Shown piece by piece: positions 28,670 to 40,503 of a stretch of 64,000 nt of DNA. A model generated the notes under the pieces. It worked only from the letters and a program-made list of their open reading frames with translations, was not told the DNA's origin and did not search any database. Both the position numbers and the translations under genes were made by a program. Origin of the DNA: Zonotrichia leucophrys gambelii (Eukaryota > Chordata > Aves > Passeriformes > Passerellidae); assembly GCF_028769735.1 (NCBI RefSeq), contig NC_088174.1, positions 3,183,501 through 3,247,500 on the forward strand, given 5' to 3'. Within the stretch, counting starts at the first letter, position 1; each line of letters begins with the position of its first letter.

Positions 28670-30731
28670 CCTGTGGGATGCTCTGGGATTCCAGGCTGGA
28701 TCCCTACCCAGACACTGTTCCAGGGACAGCCATCCCTGGAAGTGACATTTTCTCTGCAGGGCTCCAGTGTGGATTTTGCAGCCTGAGCCTTCCCCAGCGT
28801 GCTGAGAGCACTGGAGTGATTTTATTGCTGACATCTGTGGTGCCCCACAGCCATGCAAAGCAACCAAGGGCTCTCTTCCATTGTAGCAGAGGCAGAATCA
28901 TTTTTAGAGAAAGGGATAAAAAATAGCCAAGTAAAGTAGATATATTAAATTAGCCTAGAAAGTGTCTCCTCAAGCTAAGACAATCCATAACCAGAGGAAA
29001 GCTCTTTAGTGGTATGTTTGCCACACGCCAGGTGCTGATCATGGCCATGGTGGAATAAAACAGCTTTTTTTTTCCATGTGGTGACTTAGGCTCCAGGTCA
29101 ATTTTCTGGTTGCTGATGGAAGCAGGCTGGGACAGTGTTTGGGACTGGTGAGGTTCTTTGTAGAAGCAAATGGATGGCACGAGAGGAGGATCTTTTTTCT
29201 GTGTATCCAGAGTCAGGCCAGTCCATGCAACAGGACAAGTGCTTTACTCAAGACACCTGGAAGGGATCCAGCTGGAACCCCACCCTGGTGTGGTGAGAGC
29301 AGGAAGGTGAAGATTTTAAGTGCCTTCTAACACCCCCTGGGCTTCAGAAGCAGCACTGTGGATGTGCCCAGCAAGGCCTGGGGTTCAATGGCCTTGAACA
29401 GGGGAGACAGGGCACACTTCAATTCTTGAGGTATTTAGCCCATCTCTTAAAATGTGCTGTTTCCAGAACCACAGAATTCTTCTGGCTGATGCCTCTGTCC
29501 CAGCTGCTTGGATCTGAGCCTCTCCACAGTATCTCAGGAAATGTTACAGCTGAGCCTTGTGTCTCACAGCTGCTCCTCACTGTGGAGTGAACAGGGCTGG
29601 GCTCTGCTGCAGTCATGTTTGATTCTGCTGTTCAGATGTTCTTCATCCTCCTCCTCTGCTCCTGGCTCAAGAGCTGGCTTCTCCTGGTGCCTGCAGGTGA
29701 AAGGCTGGGGGCAGCAATGTACAGACCCCTCTTTGCTTTGTTTTGTTTCCTCTGGAACAGTTCTAGTCAGTGATGACTGAAGGTCTGAGGCCAAGGTGAC
29801 AAACCCACGTTTTAACAGGGAGAGGGGAGATTTTCAGGGAATATAAGTAGGTGGGTGGAAAGGGTTTTTCCTGCAGTGCCATTGCACAGCTGCTCTGACA
29901 GGATCCCAGCTGCAGGGCAGGTGTGAGTACAACACCTGCAGAGGAAGATGTGGAGTTTTGGGGTCACAGACCACTGTCCACCCCTCAGGACACTGCTTAG
30001 AGGAGGTTAAACATATCAACACCTATTTTTGGCCAACAGATCAGCTTCTGGGCAAATGAGAATCAAACCTAGTGGATTCAGCAGTGCGGCTTCAGAGCCA
30101 TTGGGGTTTCAAAGCTGTTGGGGTGTGTCACTACTCTGGACAGATCACTTCTCCTTGTGCCAGTGCACAGAGGGCTGCTCCCAATACTTCCCTCCACCTG
30201 TAGGGTGCTTTGACATAAGTGATACAAAGAGCTTGAATTTAAAATGTATTCATTGCTCAGCAACTCTGAGCATTTCTACAGAAGCAAACTGGAAAGTCTC
30301 TCACAGAACTCTGGCTCCCTCAAAACTCTGCTGTAAATAAGCATTTCAGTCATGGGGAAAGAGAGACACCTCATTTTCAGTTCCCCGTTGAAACCATGGG
30401 GGAGCCAGCAGCATCCCTGGGAGGAAGGAGATACCCTCATCCAGCAGCCCATTTCTCTCCTGCCTGATACAGCCCCCACTGCCCCTCTGTTTGTTAGATG
30501 TACTTGCACATATCAGGGCAATTCGTGCCAGTAGTCAAAATATGGGCCTTCTGTTTATAAACAGTGAATAAGTCTAATTATTTCAGTGGCTTTCTACCAA
30601 GAAAACAGTGGACCAGATGTTGGAAACCTTCTTGTTTAGAAATTGTTCATGGTCAGACGTCTACATGGGAGAGCGCAGTGTCCCTGCTTAGTGCACCTGA
30701 ACTCACCTCTTGTGACTCTTGCTCTTTATCA

Positions 30732-30777
30732 CCTTAGCAGGTGGCAGGCGAAATCCTGTGATATTCTGTTTCCCTCT
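30732..30777 (+). repeat. 46-bp repeated segment, copy 1
   Basis: The segment starts CCTTAGCAGGTGGCAG and ends TTTCCCTCT. It recurs at 32588-32633 with about two mismatches, 1.86 kb downstream in the same UTR. The flanks do not match. It may be a small transposed duplication or a shared element of an unrecognised repeat. Confidence 0.7.
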
Positions 30778-32587
30778 TGAACTCAGAGCTCTTGAGCCAG
30801 TTTGGAGGGTCCCTAGGTCTGACAGTTTATCACTCAAACTGAAGAAAAAGGAGGATGCCCAAAGGGAATTAACAAATCTTGGCAGTAATTAATGTGTCAG
30901 CTGAAAAAGAGAAAGCTGGCATCATCAGGGAAAGATGCCATGATGGAAAACACAGGGAAGGAAGAGGAAAGCCTGTTTTTAGAGGAATGGTGGGGCATGT
31001 TTGTTAGGAGGTAGGTACTGAGTAATGAAATGAGCTGGAGCTTCAGAGAAAATCCAATGGCAGGGAGAGCACTGGGACATGTCAGTGCCACTGATGGGTG
31101 GCAATAATGAAAGATATAAGGGAAGAAATTCCAGGGACAAACAAAGAAGGAGGCTGGGGCTCACTGAGGATCAGCTTGGTTTGGACAGAAGAGCAGCAGC
31201 AGCTCCTGGCTATTGTTGAGAGTCATGTCCCTGCAGGTACCTGGGCCAGGGGGTGCTGTCTGTCCACAGCAGTGTCTGTCCCTCTCCCCTTGGCAGAAAT
31301 AAGGCCAAACCTTTTTCCTAAATTCAGTTGAGTTACTTGTGAATTTAATCCTAAACCACAAAATAAATGACTCATGCAAACACTTTTTTGCTGTACAATC
31401 TCAGATTATTAGTTTTGTGGCATAAAGATTGCATTTCTTTTATTTCCATAAATTCTCAGACAGTCAATACAATGCAAATGGAACCCAATACACCTAATTT
31501 TCTGCTGCTTTAACCAAGCAGAAGCTCCTCTGTAATTAATTTATGAATCTATTTGGTCCAAGGTTGGTCTCCTATTTCAAAGATTGATTGCAGTTGATAA
31601 TTCTTGTGTGATTGATTACTTGAGTGCAGATTCAGTTTCCTGGGTGACAGCTGCAGCCTTTGCAGAGAAAAGCTCACTGACCCCAGTTATCAAGTGATCT
31701 CTTGTATGGACCTTGAATAGCAAGTTATAGATGGGAGATATTTTGTATAGTTTAATTATAGTTACTGATGAAGCTGGAATAGTTTGCTGAAATACATTAC
31801 AAGTTTTAGAATTGAAAATTAAACAAGGAACCTCAGCAAATCAGGGCCTCCTCCATATTTTTTGCTTCTAAAGAGTGTTGACTTTATCTGACCTCACTCT
31901 CACTCAGTCTACCAACAGACATGCCCTGAACCCAGCAGGTTTATGGGACTAGAAGTAGTATTTCTATTTTTACCAGTATTTTTCTACTCTAGTCCCAGCT
32001 AGTACCAGGCAGAACAGAGATTTGTAGTTGGCTTGGTTTTTAGAGAAAAGCATTGCCAAATGCCTCTGAAATAAAAAGGAAGGTTGGGTTCATTTTAGGT
32101 GACTCATCTAAACTCAAGGCTGCTTTTGAATTTATCCAAGCTGGTTCTTCCATCTCTCTTTGCAGGAGTTATGGATAGGAAATGGAGCTAAATTGGGGTC
32201 ACGCTTGCACAGGGGGGTTGTTGCAGAGCACTGGGACTCACCTGGACATGCAGGCAGGATGGAACACGTGGTGACACCTGGTCAGGGAGAGCCAGACCCA
32301 AACCTGAGCTCTGGGAAATCCATGCACAGGGTCACACTTGGGAAATACCTGTAAGGGACCAAAGGGATCCCAGCCTTGGGTCCAGGCCCAGTTCTTAACA
32401 TGACAGATTTTATTTTCAGAGAATCCCTGAGAAACATTTTGTGGGGTTTGTTTTTGTTGTTTTTTGGGTTTTTGGGGTTACGTTGGTGGAATATTTTGTC
32501 AGTTGTTTTAAATTACAGCATGGCCGCTTTTCTCTATCTGCTTCCAACCACTGCAGAGCATGTATGGATGGACTTGTAATTCACTTT

Positions 32588-32633
32588 CCTTAGCAGGTGG
32601 CAGATGAAATCCTGTGATATTCTGTTTCCCTCT
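32588..32633 (+). repeat. 46-bp repeated segment, copy 2
   Basis: Second copy of the segment at 30732-30777. The two differ by a GC/AT dinucleotide in the middle. Confidence 0.7.
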
Positions 32634-34062
32634 CATGATGACCATACAGTCACGGGGGGGTTGCAGAACACACAGCTTTTTTTCCTTTATCTCCCTCTCT
32701 TTAAGACAGAGGAGCTTTTTCCAGATTTAGTGTGATGTCTAATGATGCATCTGCCTAAAAAGAAGAATGTCTAGGGAATTAATTGCACTTAATTGGTGTT
32801 TTTAGATATGGTGAAGCAGGAGTATTGAATGTAAGAACAAGGAAGCCTGTGAGTTATAATTACATGCTGAATTCTGACATGTGAAATTGTTGTTAGTTTG
32901 CTTCTTATTTAAATGATGGGTGATCCAAGCAGCTTGAGCACCATGGCAGTCCTAGCACAGCTGTGATTAGCAATTAGAAGACACCCAGGGTCTTTTGGAA
33001 AGAGGAAACCTGTCTAGCCAAAACTCTTCTGTTCTCTGAAATGACACATTCCCCTCCATAATCCTCTGGATTTTGTGACACTGAAGTGTCACAAAGCTAG
33101 TCTGGAAGCGCGGGAAAGGAGGATCAGCCTGCTGGCTTTGCTGTCACCAGCCTTTGTCTGCTTTCTCAGTTACAAATCCTGTCCCAAGCAGGATCCTGTC
33201 TGGAAAGCAGGAGCTGCCTTTGCTCAGGACCCAGAGCTCAGAGCCAGCACCCAGCAGTGCTGAGGGAGGGAGATGTGCAGCTCGACTGCAACCTGATGGT
33301 GGATTTCTGTCTCAGACCATGCATTGAGTTCATATGATTTCCTCATTAACAACAAAGCTGCAATATAATATAACAGAACTGAGAGGCCACCATGGATTTT
33401 CTCTCGTGGTTCAGAGGGTGGGGGTTGGAGGGGCAGCTGGGTTTAAAGTTTAGCTGGTATACTTTAAACTCTGTGTACATAACCTTGGAGGACACGGGGG
33501 TGGGAAGGGGTCCGTGGTTATTTTGGTGGGATTGGTAAACTTCAGGATGTTTTTGTTTAAAGAGTAAGGTATTTAATTAATGACATTGTACAAAGAGTTA
33601 TTAATTTAAATGGTGCTTTTGTTCTCCTACCCCAGACCTGTCTAACCTTTCTTTTTGGCAAGCCTGCAGCAATGCTGATCATGTTGACTTTTGTACTTTG
33701 GGGGAGTGTGTGGAAGGGGAGGGGAAATGCTTTTCTCTTCAGACAAATAACGTTGCCCATAGTTAACTTCCTGCTTGGATATGTACCTTGAATTCCCTTT
33801 ATGCTGAATTTTTATGTGAAGGTCTCTTCAAAGGGACAGAACAAGCAGAGGTTATTCCAAAAGATCTCAACTGTATCATCTTGTAATATATTGCAGCTTT
33901 ATGCCAATGATTCCTTGCTTACCTGTACACAATCCATGCATGTTTTGAACTAATTTTGCATTCTCCATTTGTGGTGAGTTACTTAGCATTTTAACCACCT
34001 TTTGTGCCATTCAACTTGTACAGAAAACATTTTTATTGACGTTTTAAAGGGAGGGGGAAGAA

Positions 34063-34068
34063 AATAAA
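34063..34068 (+). terminator. DCX: Candidate proximal polyadenylation signal of DCX
   Basis: AATAAA in the context GAAGAAAATAAAAAGACC, followed by a CT-rich stretch. It lies 1.15 kb before the distal signal and could end a slightly shorter transcript. Confidence 0.4.
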
Positions 34069-34240
34069 AAGACCCCTTCTTCTCTCTAGTTGTAGGTAGA
34101 ACTCAGTTACTTAGCAAACAGATGTAGATGAGTGGTTGTAGTGTTAGAAATGTTGGCTTGCTCGTGAACAAGCTCTTGAGAGTAAATGCATGGTCCTGTA
34201 CCTCTCTTTTCTTAATTAGCTCTTCCTTTCCTCCTGGAAA

Positions 34241-34290
34241 GATTCTCTCTCTCCCTCTCTCTTACTCTGTCTTTGTCTCTCTCTCTCTCG
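34241..34290 (+). repeat. Polypyrimidine (CT)n tract
   Basis: A C/T-rich tract of about 50 nt with CTCTCTCTC runs, immediately 5' of the CpG-rich patch in the DCX 3' UTR. It could bind PTB-type proteins in the transcript; this is inference only. Confidence 0.75.
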
Positions 34291-34374
34291 TGGTTGTAAA
34301 GTACAGATTTGGGCATAAATCAAACGATGAACGACCAGGTTTGAAAAGCAGTTCTCAACAGGTTCTCTGGGGGA

Positions 34375-34640
34375 ACGTACTTCTGGCGGTGCCTCGCCTT
34401 GGCACGTTGATCAGATCCAACCTGCAGGACCCAGCAGGAGCAGGAGCTCAGCCCACGGTGCCCCTGCCCGAGCTGGGGGGCCAGTGCGGCCTTGGGGAGG
34501 CCGGCTCTGCTGGAGCGTGAGGCGCTGCTGGGCCTCTGCAGCTGAGGCAAGAGGCGCGGGTGGCGCAGGCCGCGGCCTCCACTCCTGCTGCTGGTGGTGG
34601 GGGTGATGTCGGTGATGTCCCTGGGACGCGTCCCACGGCC
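34375..34640. promoter_or_regulatory. CpG-rich patch in DCX 3' UTR
   Basis: A GC-rich stretch of about 265 bp with many CpGs (for example GGCGCGGGTGGCGC, GCCGCGG, GGGACGCGTCCCACGG) sits in otherwise AT-rich UTR. It contains a perfect 10-bp palindrome GGACGCGTCC. It could be a small CpG island, an enhancer, or just GC-rich UTR; the sequence alone does not decide. Confidence 0.5.
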
Positions 34641-35210
34641 CCTGAATTGCGGAGTTTGCACACACTTTTGATTTTTCCTGGATACACAGCAAGGGGGTGG
34701 GGATGGGATATGGGAATTGTGTTGTTGGGGTGGTCTGTAAAGAACTCCTTCTCCACACTCCTGAGCTCTGAGTTGAGTACAAGGGGCTTCTTGTTTGTTA
34801 GCTGTGGTTCTGTTGGCAGTGGAGGACAGAAAATGGGCAAAGCTTTGGAAAAGATGGGGTCATGCACAAAGATGCGTTTTGTGAGAAATGGACTTAAAGA
34901 AACCCCAAAAAGCCGTGCCACAAAATCACAAAGTGTACCTAGATCCACACCTCTATTCCCTATGGCTCTTCTCCCTTAACAGAATTTCCTTTTGTCAGAA
35001 GATTTGACTAGGAAAAAATTCCATTTTTGTGAGGTGTTGTGAACTGTTTTTACTACTTGTAATAACCATCCCGGGTCTGAGTATTCCTGTAATGCAATGC
35101 CATGCAGCAGAGAACCTGTCCACTTTATAGCTTTGCTCTCAATATTTGTTACTCATTGTTTTCTCATCTAAATGTACATTTGCAAGATGTGTGTAATGTC
35201 ATTTTCAAAA

Positions 35211-35216
35211 AATAAA
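35211..35216 (+). terminator. DCX: Distal polyadenylation signal of DCX
   Basis: AATAAA in the context TTTTCAAAAAATAAAATTTGG, with a GT/T-rich region following about 40-60 nt downstream (TTATTTGTCGAGTGTGTGTTG). I take cleavage to be at about 35230-35240. Confidence 0.7.
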
Positions 35217-35235
35217 ATTTGGTTTCAATATTTAG

Positions 35236-37058
35236 GCCGATAAAAACCTTTCTGAGGCTTTTATTTGTCGAGTGTGTGTTGACCGTGACTTGTGAATTAT
35301 AGAGCACTCATTCACTGTGGTACCTCAGCTTTCCCAAATCTGCCCCATTTGTATAAATGCAGAAAAAAAAAGAGGCTGGGGAGGGAATTTGATGCCTTTG
35401 AATTAATTAAGATAGAAATCTGCTGACTGAAGCAGCCCAACCTGTGCAGGACCCATCCTTTTTCCTAAAGGCATGAGCTCTATGTGAGTCCCACTCTGGA
35501 AGAAAAGGGGGAAATAAGGGCAGCCCTTTCCCTGGGTGAGCCCTGCAGATGAAACTGCGGATTCAGAGCACCAAATGTGGCCCCCATCTGAACTCTGCCC
35601 TGGCACCCAGAGCCTGGGCAAGGCCTGTGCATTCCCACATGAGTTTGGGGAAGTTTGGTGACATTTGAGAGCTGCACTGTGTTTGTCCTGCCTTCCCACA
35701 CAGGCCTGACAAAGCTCCAAGTTTTCCTTTCCTGGCCTCTCTGTCAGAACCACAGTGAGGACAAAAGCTTTCTTCCCTGTGAGCCCTGAGAAATGACAAT
35801 AAAGCTTGGGCCACCAACCCATGGCCCCTCTTGGCAAAGTGCTGGCACCCACTGGTGCCTGGACAGGCCAGGGCAGCACAGACAGTGCAGTTCTGTTTGC
35901 AGGGAAAGGCCTCGTGGAAAATATGCAGTTCCCATCATGAAACCAGGAGAAAACCACACTCAGGGCAGCCTTTATGTGAATGTGCATGGGCTGAAACTGA
36001 AGGAAATGTTATCAGAAAAGCAGAACGAGTGCTTTAAAAAACTCTCTGCTCTTGTCCCTGTGCACTCGAGGAGCCAACAACAAAGCAGCTTGGTGTCTCT
36101 TTCAGGGACTGTGTGTTGGATCAGGTCAATAAAATCCTGGAGGAAGTGCTCCTGCCCATGCAAAATGCTCTGAAAAACCTGCTGTATGCATCTATCACAG
36201 CTATTCCAGGGACTCTGGAGAGAGAATTAAAAGGGAATCTAAATGCTCGTAGTGTGGCACCCCCAAGCAGCGCTGCAAGCCATTGGAAATGATGCTGCTG
36301 TCTTAGCAGGAACTCCTCTGGCACATATGGAATCACTCCAGATTTATTGTTGTGTCAGTGAGAGCAAAAAATCCAGCTTCCACAGCCTGGACTTCCTGCT
36401 GCATCAGCCTGGATCTAGACAGAAATGAACATCAGGGATCCTGGAATATGTTGGTACATCAGAGCAGCAAGAGTGTTTGCTCCTGGAAAGTCTCAGTCCA
36501 AGTGTGTCAGCCCTTATGTGGTATCAGTTGCTTGGACTGAAGTAACTTGTGGCCTGGTTCAAAACCCCTTGGCTGCTGTCTTCTACTTTTCCTTGTTTGT
36601 GAAGACAACACAGAGGAGGATTTTAGATCCCTGGAAATGATGCTCAGCATCTGTGTTCAGATTTTGGGCTTCCTGAGCCATCAAATCCAGAGTTTGGCCC
36701 CACTTTCTGCTGCTCCCTTTCACCATCTGCCATCAAATCTTGTGATTTTAAAAGCATTTTTCAGGTTGTCACCCCAGGCTGGCTCTGTGCTGTGCTCCAC
36801 ACAACACACCAGGCAGTGCTGGACCATGTTCTAAAGCAGAGGTGTCCCACAGGATGGGAGTGACCAAAACAATGAGGAGATTCTCCAGGGAGCTGTGAAA
36901 ACCCTGAGTGGGATGAACACCCCAGTGGCACTGCTTTAACTGTGTCAGTGCTTTGTCAGCCTCATCAGCCTGACCTGCATCTTTAGCTACCTTAAAAACT
37001 TGTGCAAAAGCTTTTAATATTAATATTCTGAACATGAGAGACCTAACTAAGAGTTCCC
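35236..37058. other. Intergenic sequence, nothing recognised
   Basis: This is unique sequence downstream of DCX. A 194-codon minus-strand frame (35403-35987) and other open frames show no recognisable domain, and I treat them as chance frames. No repeat was recognised. Confidence 0.6.
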
Positions 37059-37985
37059 TGGCCTGGTTTTGGCTGGGAGAGAGTTAATTTTCTTCCCAGT
37101 AGCCCCAACTGTTGTGGTTTGGAGTTGGTGTGAGGATAATGTTGATAACACACTTGTTTTCAGCCATGGCTAAGCAGTGTCTGTGCTCAGACTTTTCAGC
37201 CTCTCATGCCCTGCCAGTGAGGAGATTCGGGGCACAAGGAGCATGGAGGGGTCACAGTCAGGACAGCTGACCCCAACTGACCCAGGGATATTCCAGACCA
37301 TCTGGAGTCATGCTTATCACATAAACTGAGGGAAAGCCATCCATGGGCTGGACAACTGCATTGTGCATCACTTGCTTTGTACATTGTAATTCTCTTTTAT
37401 CATCATCAACATCATTAATTTCTTCATTTCTGATGCATCAAACTGTCTTTATCTCAACCCACTAGTTCTCCATTTTGAACCCCTCTGACTCCTCCCCATC
37501 CCCTGCTGTCGCAGACATCTTTTCATGAAAAATCATTTCCTTAGGATTTTTCCTCCTGAGAAGCTAAGAGGCCTCAGGAACAAAATGTTAACAATGATTA
37601 TCTGCTGCTGTGGAATGCAACAGGTGCATCTGTGATTGGCTCATGTTAGTTTGTTTGTAATTAATGGCCAATCACAGCCCAGCTGGCTCAGACTCCCTGT
37701 CTGAGACAGAAGCTTTGTTATCATTCCTTCTGATTCTATTCTTAGCTTAGCTAGCCTTCTGATTAAACCCTTTCTTCTATTCTTTTAGTATAGTTTTGAT
37801 ATAATATACATCATAAAATAATAAATCAGCCTTCTGAAACATGGAGTCAGATCCTCATCTCTTCCCTCATCCAAGAACCCCTGTGAACACGGTCACAGGC
37901 TGCGAAGGCAGTGAGTGAGTGGCTGTGTGGGGTTGGGGTTAATCCAGGGGATGGGGTTAAACAGGGGATGGGGTTAAACCAGGCC
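37059..37985 (+). mobile_element. ERVL solo LTR interrupted by a family-A LTR
   Basis: The 5' part (37059-37506) starts TGGCCTGGTTTTGGCTGGGA and includes GACAGCTGACCCCAACTGAC. Near its 3' side is AACTGTCTTTATCTCAACCC. These are hallmarks I recognise from a widespread avian ERVL LTR. The sequence is cut at 37507 by the family-A LTR and resumes at 37898 with the expected terminal part (GTGAGTGAGTGGCTGTGTGG and GGGGTTAAACCAGGCCA). The tail carries a small tandem expansion of a GATGGGGTTAA unit. No clear target-site duplication is seen at the outer ends. Confidence 0.82.
37507..37897 (+). mobile_element. Solo LTR, family A copy 5, nested in the ERVL LTR
   Basis: A 391-bp family-A element, TGTCGCAG to GTCACA, in plus sense (opposite to copies 1-4). 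The flanks CCCTGC and GGCTGC match at four of six bases. It is younger than the ERVL LTR that it splits. Confidence 0.88.
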
Positions 37986-40113
37986 ACTGAGATCATCCCG
38001 TGTGCCAGAGCAGGGGCTGAGCTGGGCAGCACTGCTGGGAGGCAGCACAGCTCCCTCTCTCTCTGATGTGGCCTCGGTGAATTTGGGGACATGGCAGGGT
38101 CCTGTGAGTGCCACAGCCCGTGGAAGAGAACACTGGGGAAAGCAGAAAGACCTTCCTGGGATCTGCTCAGGTCTTCAGGGTTGGTGGAACAGGAGAAGTG
38201 ATTACTCTTCTTGGGAAGAGGAGGGGGACAAAGATGCCACTCTGACACAGCCTCAGTTTTGCTGAAAAACAAGGCACAGTGCCAACGTAAGGTTGAATTA
38301 GCACAGGACAGAAGCCTGGAATAATCTACAGCCAAATCAGCCTGTAAATGGTGTTTCTTCCAGTGCTGCTTAGAAAAGTGAGCACCACCTAGAGCAGGGC
38401 GCAGCATTAAAACTTTCATTTTAAATTAACACATGACCAGCCTGGCCTCTGGAGAGAGACACATTTGTGCAAGAAGGAAAGAAAATCTTCGGAAAATGCC
38501 ATTCTGTCACAAATTGTCCATGCTTTAATTAAGAAGCCCTCATCAGGGAGGAAGATAACTGTAAGATCCATGAGGGGAGGAACACAGCTGATCTAAAATG
38601 AAATCAGCTCTCAAATGAGGTCGCCCACCCAGGCACTGCTTGTGCACGCACAGGGGGAGCAGGAGCCCAGTGCAGGAGATGAGGCCAAGCTTTTGTAGCT
38701 CTGCCAATGAATGGGTCAGGCTTTGGGTGGGGAGGGGACACAAGGGGGGAAAGCAGTTACGTGCTGGAGAACCTGAGGACAAGGACAAACGTGTCCTCCC
38801 ATGCTCTCCTCTTAAAGGACAATTCCCTTATTCCTGTGTTTTGTGACAAAGTACCCTGGAACAGGCACCAGGCACACACAGGCCAGTGCAGCGTCCCCAC
38901 AAGGCATACCCCATTAAAACAGAAACTAAAAAACACCTTTCTGTCCCCTTGACACAGATTTAGGTACATAAAACCAAGCCTGCCCTTAATATCCTTAATT
39001 TTTTTAAATGACTCACCATACTCTGCTTTTCTGGTCAGAAAAGTAGATCATCTAAATGCCAGGCACCAGAACTAGGAAAAGAATATTTAGAGCAGGAGGC
39101 TAAAACTGAGGAGATTTTAGCTCTTGATGTGGCCACAGGTTTCTGTGTCACCTGGGGAATCACCTGGGACCACAGACAAAACACAGCAAGTGCCAAAAAT
39201 GGGCTTAGAATTTCTTTGGTCTCCAGGCACCAGCAGGATGGGGATAATCACAACTTCAGCAGGATGGGGCAATCACACCTTCATGCTCCATGTGAAGAGT
39301 TTCACCTGGAAAACTACAACAACACAAGAAATCACCAGCACTGTGAGAGCAGAGCCGGCACCTGAAACTGCAAGAAGACAAACATTCACTAAATTAAAAA
39401 AATGGCAATGCATGATCAACACACCACCAAAAATGGCATGTTCCAAGGTAGAACATCCCAGTGCTCAAAGCAGATGTAGAACTGCAGGGAGCATGGCCTG
39501 AGCACTGCAAAACAACCCTAAAGCTTGGTGCAGTGGGTTGTGTTGGGAGTGCAGAGCTGCTCCTATGCTGAGGGAGGTTTGGACAATGTTCCAGCATCCC
39601 ACAGACCAGGAATGACAGGGCAAACATGAGCCAAACCCCGTCCAGCTCCTGCCAGCATTAAACAAGGCTCTGATTTCAGGCTGTGTGAGAGGGGCAGCGC
39701 TCCTGGAGGCCCTGGAATCTCTGATGGAGAAGGGGAACACGCTAAGCCTGAGCACATTTCTCATGACCCTGAGACAGGAATGGCGTTATCCAAATCCCAC
39801 CGCGAAACAAGAGTGCTACAGGCAATGTTTTAAATATTTAATGTTTACACAACACTTGGAATACGAATGGCAATTCAAAGGGAAGGGAACTCCTGTCTCT
39901 GTGAGCCCCTCAGGGAGTTTTCTCTTCATGTGTGTTTTTCAGCTTGATTGATGCCTGCCCACACAGAGGGTGAATGGCAGCAGGGGATGTGTCCTGTGTG
40001 CCCCAAAAACACCCGTCCTGCTCCACTGCCAAGGCCCTCACTGCCAGAAAAGTGGGGAAGAACTAGTGATTTCAGCTCCTTAGTCCCTATCCCAGTGTAG
40101 GGAGTACACAATA
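37986..40113. other. Intergenic sequence, nothing recognised
   Basis: Unique sequence with several chance open frames of 60-125 codons on both strands. No domain, repeat or RNA gene was recognised. Confidence 0.55.
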
Positions 40114-40410
40114 TGGGTGAATGAAGGTGGTATAAAATGCAATCTTATCCCCCAATGAGTTGCAGCTGAACCAATTACTAAAGATTAAGAGCAGGCCTGA
40201 TTTTAACAGGCCACACCTGTAGCCAATAAGAACAGTGTTATAAAATAGTGGATTCAGAGGAACTGGTGTCAGATGGCTGCTGCAAGCACTGGGAATAGTC
40301 AGTGCTTACAGGAGCTGCCTACAAGAAACATCAAGGAGGTACAAAACTCTAGCAATATGGAACCCTTGCAATGTAATGACAATAGAACTCTTGCAATATA
40401 ATGATAACAT
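40114..40410 (+). mobile_element. Putative short LTR or LTR fragment
   Basis: The block starts TGGGTGAATGAAGG and ends GATAACA. It has two TATA-like boxes (GTATAAAATG near 40131 and TTATAAAATAG near 40239) and a CCAAT box (GCCAATAAGA) just before the second. Two near-repeats of a GGAAC(C)CTTGCAAT-type string lie at the end. The promoter-like order suggests an LTR, but no target-site duplication or second copy was found. Confidence 0.4.
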
Positions 40411-40503
40411 CCCAGCCTCACAAGCTTTATTTCATGGCTAGCTCTGCCCGTTCAGCTCCTTCTACTTCTTCCCACTGCCATCAGGTGAGTTCTCACAGCA
40501 GGA

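Larger units (their letters stand above)
23765..35235 (+). other. DCX: DCX 3' UTR (inferred extent)
   Basis: No acceptor-exon pattern interrupts the sequence after the stop, and an AATAAA at 35211 in an AT-rich context gives a natural end. Earlier AATAAA hexamers occur at 29054, 31362, 32070 and 34063 and could give shorter forms. Mammalian DCX also has a multi-kilobase 3' UTR (about 8 kb from memory). The ~11.5-kb length is inferred. Pumilio-type TGTAAATA octamers occur near 25657 and 30331. There are no LTR or CR1 insertions that I can see. Internal features are listed separately. Confidence 0.7.

Noticed and set aside
35403..35987. 194-codon minus-strand open frame, the longest in the window
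   Set aside because: No recognisable domain, no exon signals, and many similar-length frames occur on both strands of unique intergenic sequence.
37847..38419. 190-codon minus-strand open frame
   Set aside because: It starts inside a family-A LTR and runs through the ERVL LTR tail into unique sequence. No protein similarity was recognised.
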